From Synechococcus sp. PROS-7-1 (lineage in GTDB: Bacteria > Cyanobacteriota > Cyanobacteriia > PCC-6307 > Cyanobiaceae), in the NCBI RefSeq assembly GCF_014279795.1, contig NZ_CP047945.1, forward strand, positions 2,128,572-2,192,571: a stretch of 64,000 nucleotides of DNA, read 5' to 3'. The stretch's first letter is position 1, and each line of letters begins with the position of its first letter. The position numbers and the translations under genes were made by a program. This document shows positions 62,190 to 64,000 of this stretch, in pieces. The notes under the pieces are model-generated. The model searched no databases. It saw nothing but the letters and a program-made list of their open reading frames with translations, and was not told the origin of the DNA.

Positions 62190-64000
62190 TCAGAACTTGA
62201 AGGTGGTCTGGATCAGACCGCCGAACACGTTGAACTGACCGTCGTAGCCCTGACCGTTCTCCACCAGGTTGTTGGTGTACTGACCCATGGGGCGGGACAG
62301 GTAGAAGATCGCAGGGGTGACCTTGATGTTGTCGGTGACCTGGAAGTTGTAGAACAGTTCGAAGACGTAGTTGCCGTCGAAGGGGGTGGAACCACAAACT
62401 TCACGCTTGTCGCTGCGCTTGCCGTCGCAGGACTCGAGGCCGGTGGCGAAGGTGGGCTGACCCACAGCGAAGCCGAGGTCGTTGCCCTTCAGGAACACGT
62501 CGTCCCACTTCAGGCCAACCATCCAGCTCTGGCTGTTGACGGGAGTGCCGCCAACCTTGTTGCTGGTGGTGTTCTGGTTGATGCCCCAGCCCACAGAGAT
62601 GGAAGGGATGAAACCAGGGTTCTCGGGCTGCCAGTAGGCGTTCAGCGCGTAGCTGTTGGTGGAAGCACCACCACGCTTCTTGGGATCACCGTTGGGGACG
62701 GCGTACTTGGTGCCGTCAACGTTGACAGTCTTAGTGGGCTGATAGAAGCAGTTGTTGTTCCACTTGTCCTGCTTGGCGAACTCGGTGCCACGGCGATAGC
62801 CGTTGCCGCTGTCGCACTGGCCGTAGCGGTAACCGAACGCCAGACCCCACTGAGGACCGGCATAACCGATCTGAGCCAGGAAGCTGGCCTCGGAGTTGTC
62901 GGTCAGGAAACCACCAGTGGTGGGATCGGTGGAGTTGCCGTTGCCGTCGTCAGCAACGTAGTTGACAGACACGCTGAAAGCGTTCTGGCCCTTGTCGACC
63001 TTCTGCTTCCAGTAGGCACCGATCAGCTGTCCGGTCTCCTTGTTGTAAACACCGCTGGTGCCCATCAGAGCAGTCCAGTCGAGGATCTTGGAGGCACCCT
63101 TGTTGTAAACAGAAGGCCAGAGAGCGATGGACTCGGTGTTACGAGCCAGTGCACCGGCGATCACGGTGAACTCTTTGCCAACCGGGAACTTGTAGAACAG
63201 ACGGTCGAGGGTGACGATGTTGGCCTTCTCGTCCTGCACACCGGAGTCGGTGGCGATGTCGAGAGCGGTCAGGTTCACACCGGAACCACCGAAGGCGTTG
63301 CCGTTACCGCTCTTGCTGAAGTTACCAGTACGCAGACGGGCAACCAGCAGGTCCTTACCGGTGAAGCTGGTGTTCAGCTTCAGGCGCTGGTCATAGTTGA
63401 AAGTGAAGGCGCCGTAGTTGCGGTTGTAGGCGTTGGCTCCACCGTTGGTGCCGTTCTTGTTGAACTTGGTGTTGCGGTTCTTGCGCTGCACCTTGCCGAT
63501 CTGCTTGACAGCGTCAGCAGAGTCGTCGAAGTAGGTGGCGTTGGTGTCGTAGATGTACTTGGAACCGTCGTCACCGCCGGCGGTCACAGCACCAGTCACG
63601 AAGGTGGTTTGACCCTTCAGCTTGGTGGTGGTGGTGAACTGGGTCGCTTCCAGCTCGCCCACGCGGGCTTCCAGACCGTCAACACGGCCCTTGAGGATGG
63701 CGAGTTCCTTCTCGAACTCCTTCATCAGGCGCTTGAGCTCGTCGGTCACTTCGGTGACGCGGTCGAGACAGGCATTCAGCAGGGCAGCCGCTTCAAAGCG
63801 GGTCATTGCCCGGTTGCCGCGGTAAGTGCCGTTGGGATAACCAGCGACGCAGCCGTAGCGCTCGATCAGGTTGCTCAGTGCCTGGTATGCCCAGTCGGTG
63901 GGATACACATCGGAGAACTGAGTGATGCTGGTGACCTGCTCGCCGGACTCGGCGTAGTCGGACACACCGTTGATGTTCAGCTCAGTGGCGTTGGCGGCCA
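62190..64000 (-). CDS. SLH-domain outer membrane porin, N-terminus beyond window edge
   Basis: Major cyanobacterial outer-membrane porin family (iron uptake porin/OprB-like). At least 603 codons; the frame is open to the edge, and ATELNINGVSDYAESGEQVT before the SLH domain is coded there, so the signal peptide lies outside. SLH domain: FSDVYPTDWAYQALSNLIER, then a GYPNGTYRGNRAMTR block. Coiled coil: ELKRLMKEFEKELAILKGR through ELEATQF. Then a beta-barrel with alternating strands to the terminal aromatic FGGLIQTTFKF. The SLH region tethers it to peptidoglycan. Codon use is strongly biased, as expected of an abundant protein. Confidence 0.93.
   Translation of the reverse strand, partial: AANATELNINGVSDYAESGEQVTSITQFSDVYPTDWAYQALSNLIERYGCVAGYPNGTYRGNRAMTRFEAAALLNACLDRVTEVTDELKRLMKEFEKELAILKGRVDGLEARVGELEATQFTTTTKLKGQTTFVTGAVTAGGDDGSKYIYDTNATYFDDSADAVKQIGKVQRKNRNTKFNKNGTNGGANAYNRNYGAFTFNYDQRLKLNTSFTGKDLLVARLRTGNFSKSGNGNAFGGSGVNLTALDIATDSGVQDEKANIVTLDRLFYKFPVGKEFTVIAGALARNTESIALWPSVYNKGASKILDWTALMGTSGVYNKETGQLIGAYWKQKVDKGQNAFSVSVNYVADDGNGNSTDPTTGGFLTDNSEASFLAQIGYAGPQWGLAFGYRYGQCDSGNGYRRGTEFAKQDKWNNNCFYQPTKTVNVDGTKYAVPNGDPKKRGGASTNSYALNAYWQPENPGFIPSISVGWGINQNTTSNKVGGTPVNSQSWMVGLKWDDVFLKGNDLGFAVGQPTFATGLESCDGKRSDKREVCGSTPFDGNYVFELFYNFQVTDNIKVTPAIFYLSRPMGQYTNNLVENGQGYDGQFNVFGGLIQTTFKF

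Overview
The window looks like chromosomal DNA of a marine picocyanobacterium, probably Synechococcus or a close Cyanobium-type relative. It carries a high-light-inducible protein, psbU, petL, ndhO, zeta-carotene desaturase, a KtrAB potassium system, an SLH-domain porin with very regular codon use, and many small cyanobacterium-specific families (DUF2834, DUF2973, DUF3120, DUF751, DUF4346). Genes are densely packed, often with 4-nt start/stop overlaps, and several convergent pairs overlap at their 3' ends. I see no insertion sequence, prophage, CRISPR array or integrase. Genus assignment is inference from gene content, not from a database match.

Layout. 1-9186: pantothenate kinase (edge) and PAPS reductase on the minus strand, then a plus-strand run of type II NADH dehydrogenase, HflX, an SLC13-type carrier with RCK_C domains, KtrB, KtrA and AnmK. 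9187-10442: a small accessory-looking patch with a ribbon-helix-helix protein, a short tandem-repeat array, a basic protein, a Nif11-like protein and a putative one-helix membrane protein. 10489-20045: ABC-F ATPase, a twin-CX3C microprotein, HtrA-type protease, HrpB helicase, Hli, both exonuclease VII subunits and small membrane proteins.

20096-27898: YihY-type membrane protein, then a complete minus-strand rRNA operon (16S, tRNA-Ile, tRNA-Ala, 23S, 5S, terminator) preceded by a SuhB-like phosphatase in the same orientation. Inverted repeats flanking 16S and 23S form convincing precursor-processing stems. 27912-35979: TolC-type channel, radical SAM/DUF512 protein, UppP, DUF3120 protein, PsbU, NadB and a VKOR-thioredoxin fusion.

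36055-50873: RimO, an MFS exporter, PetL, a B12/radical SAM protein, DUF4346, a FemAB/GNAT-like protein, a RibD_C reductase, a tandem pyruvoyl-tetrahydropterin synthase protein, shikimate kinase, a GST, DUF751, RbfA, NagZ, a GT2-TPR protein and HemD. 50843-64000: a lipoprotein, a START-like protein, CrtQ, an IscA/SufA-type protein, a lipid-A-disaccharide-synthase-like protein, a TIGR01777 epimerase, a Na+/H+ antiporter, NdhO, a GT39-like membrane protein, a J-domain protein, cysteine synthase and an edge-truncated porin.

No single new multi-gene system stands out. The parts most worth a second look are the RHH/tandem-repeat/basic-protein divergon, the stand-alone Nif11-like protein, the twin-CX3C microprotein, the degenerate first domain of the tandem pterin synthase, the apparently non-canonical hrpB start, and the rRNA processing stems with a duplicated boxA-like element.
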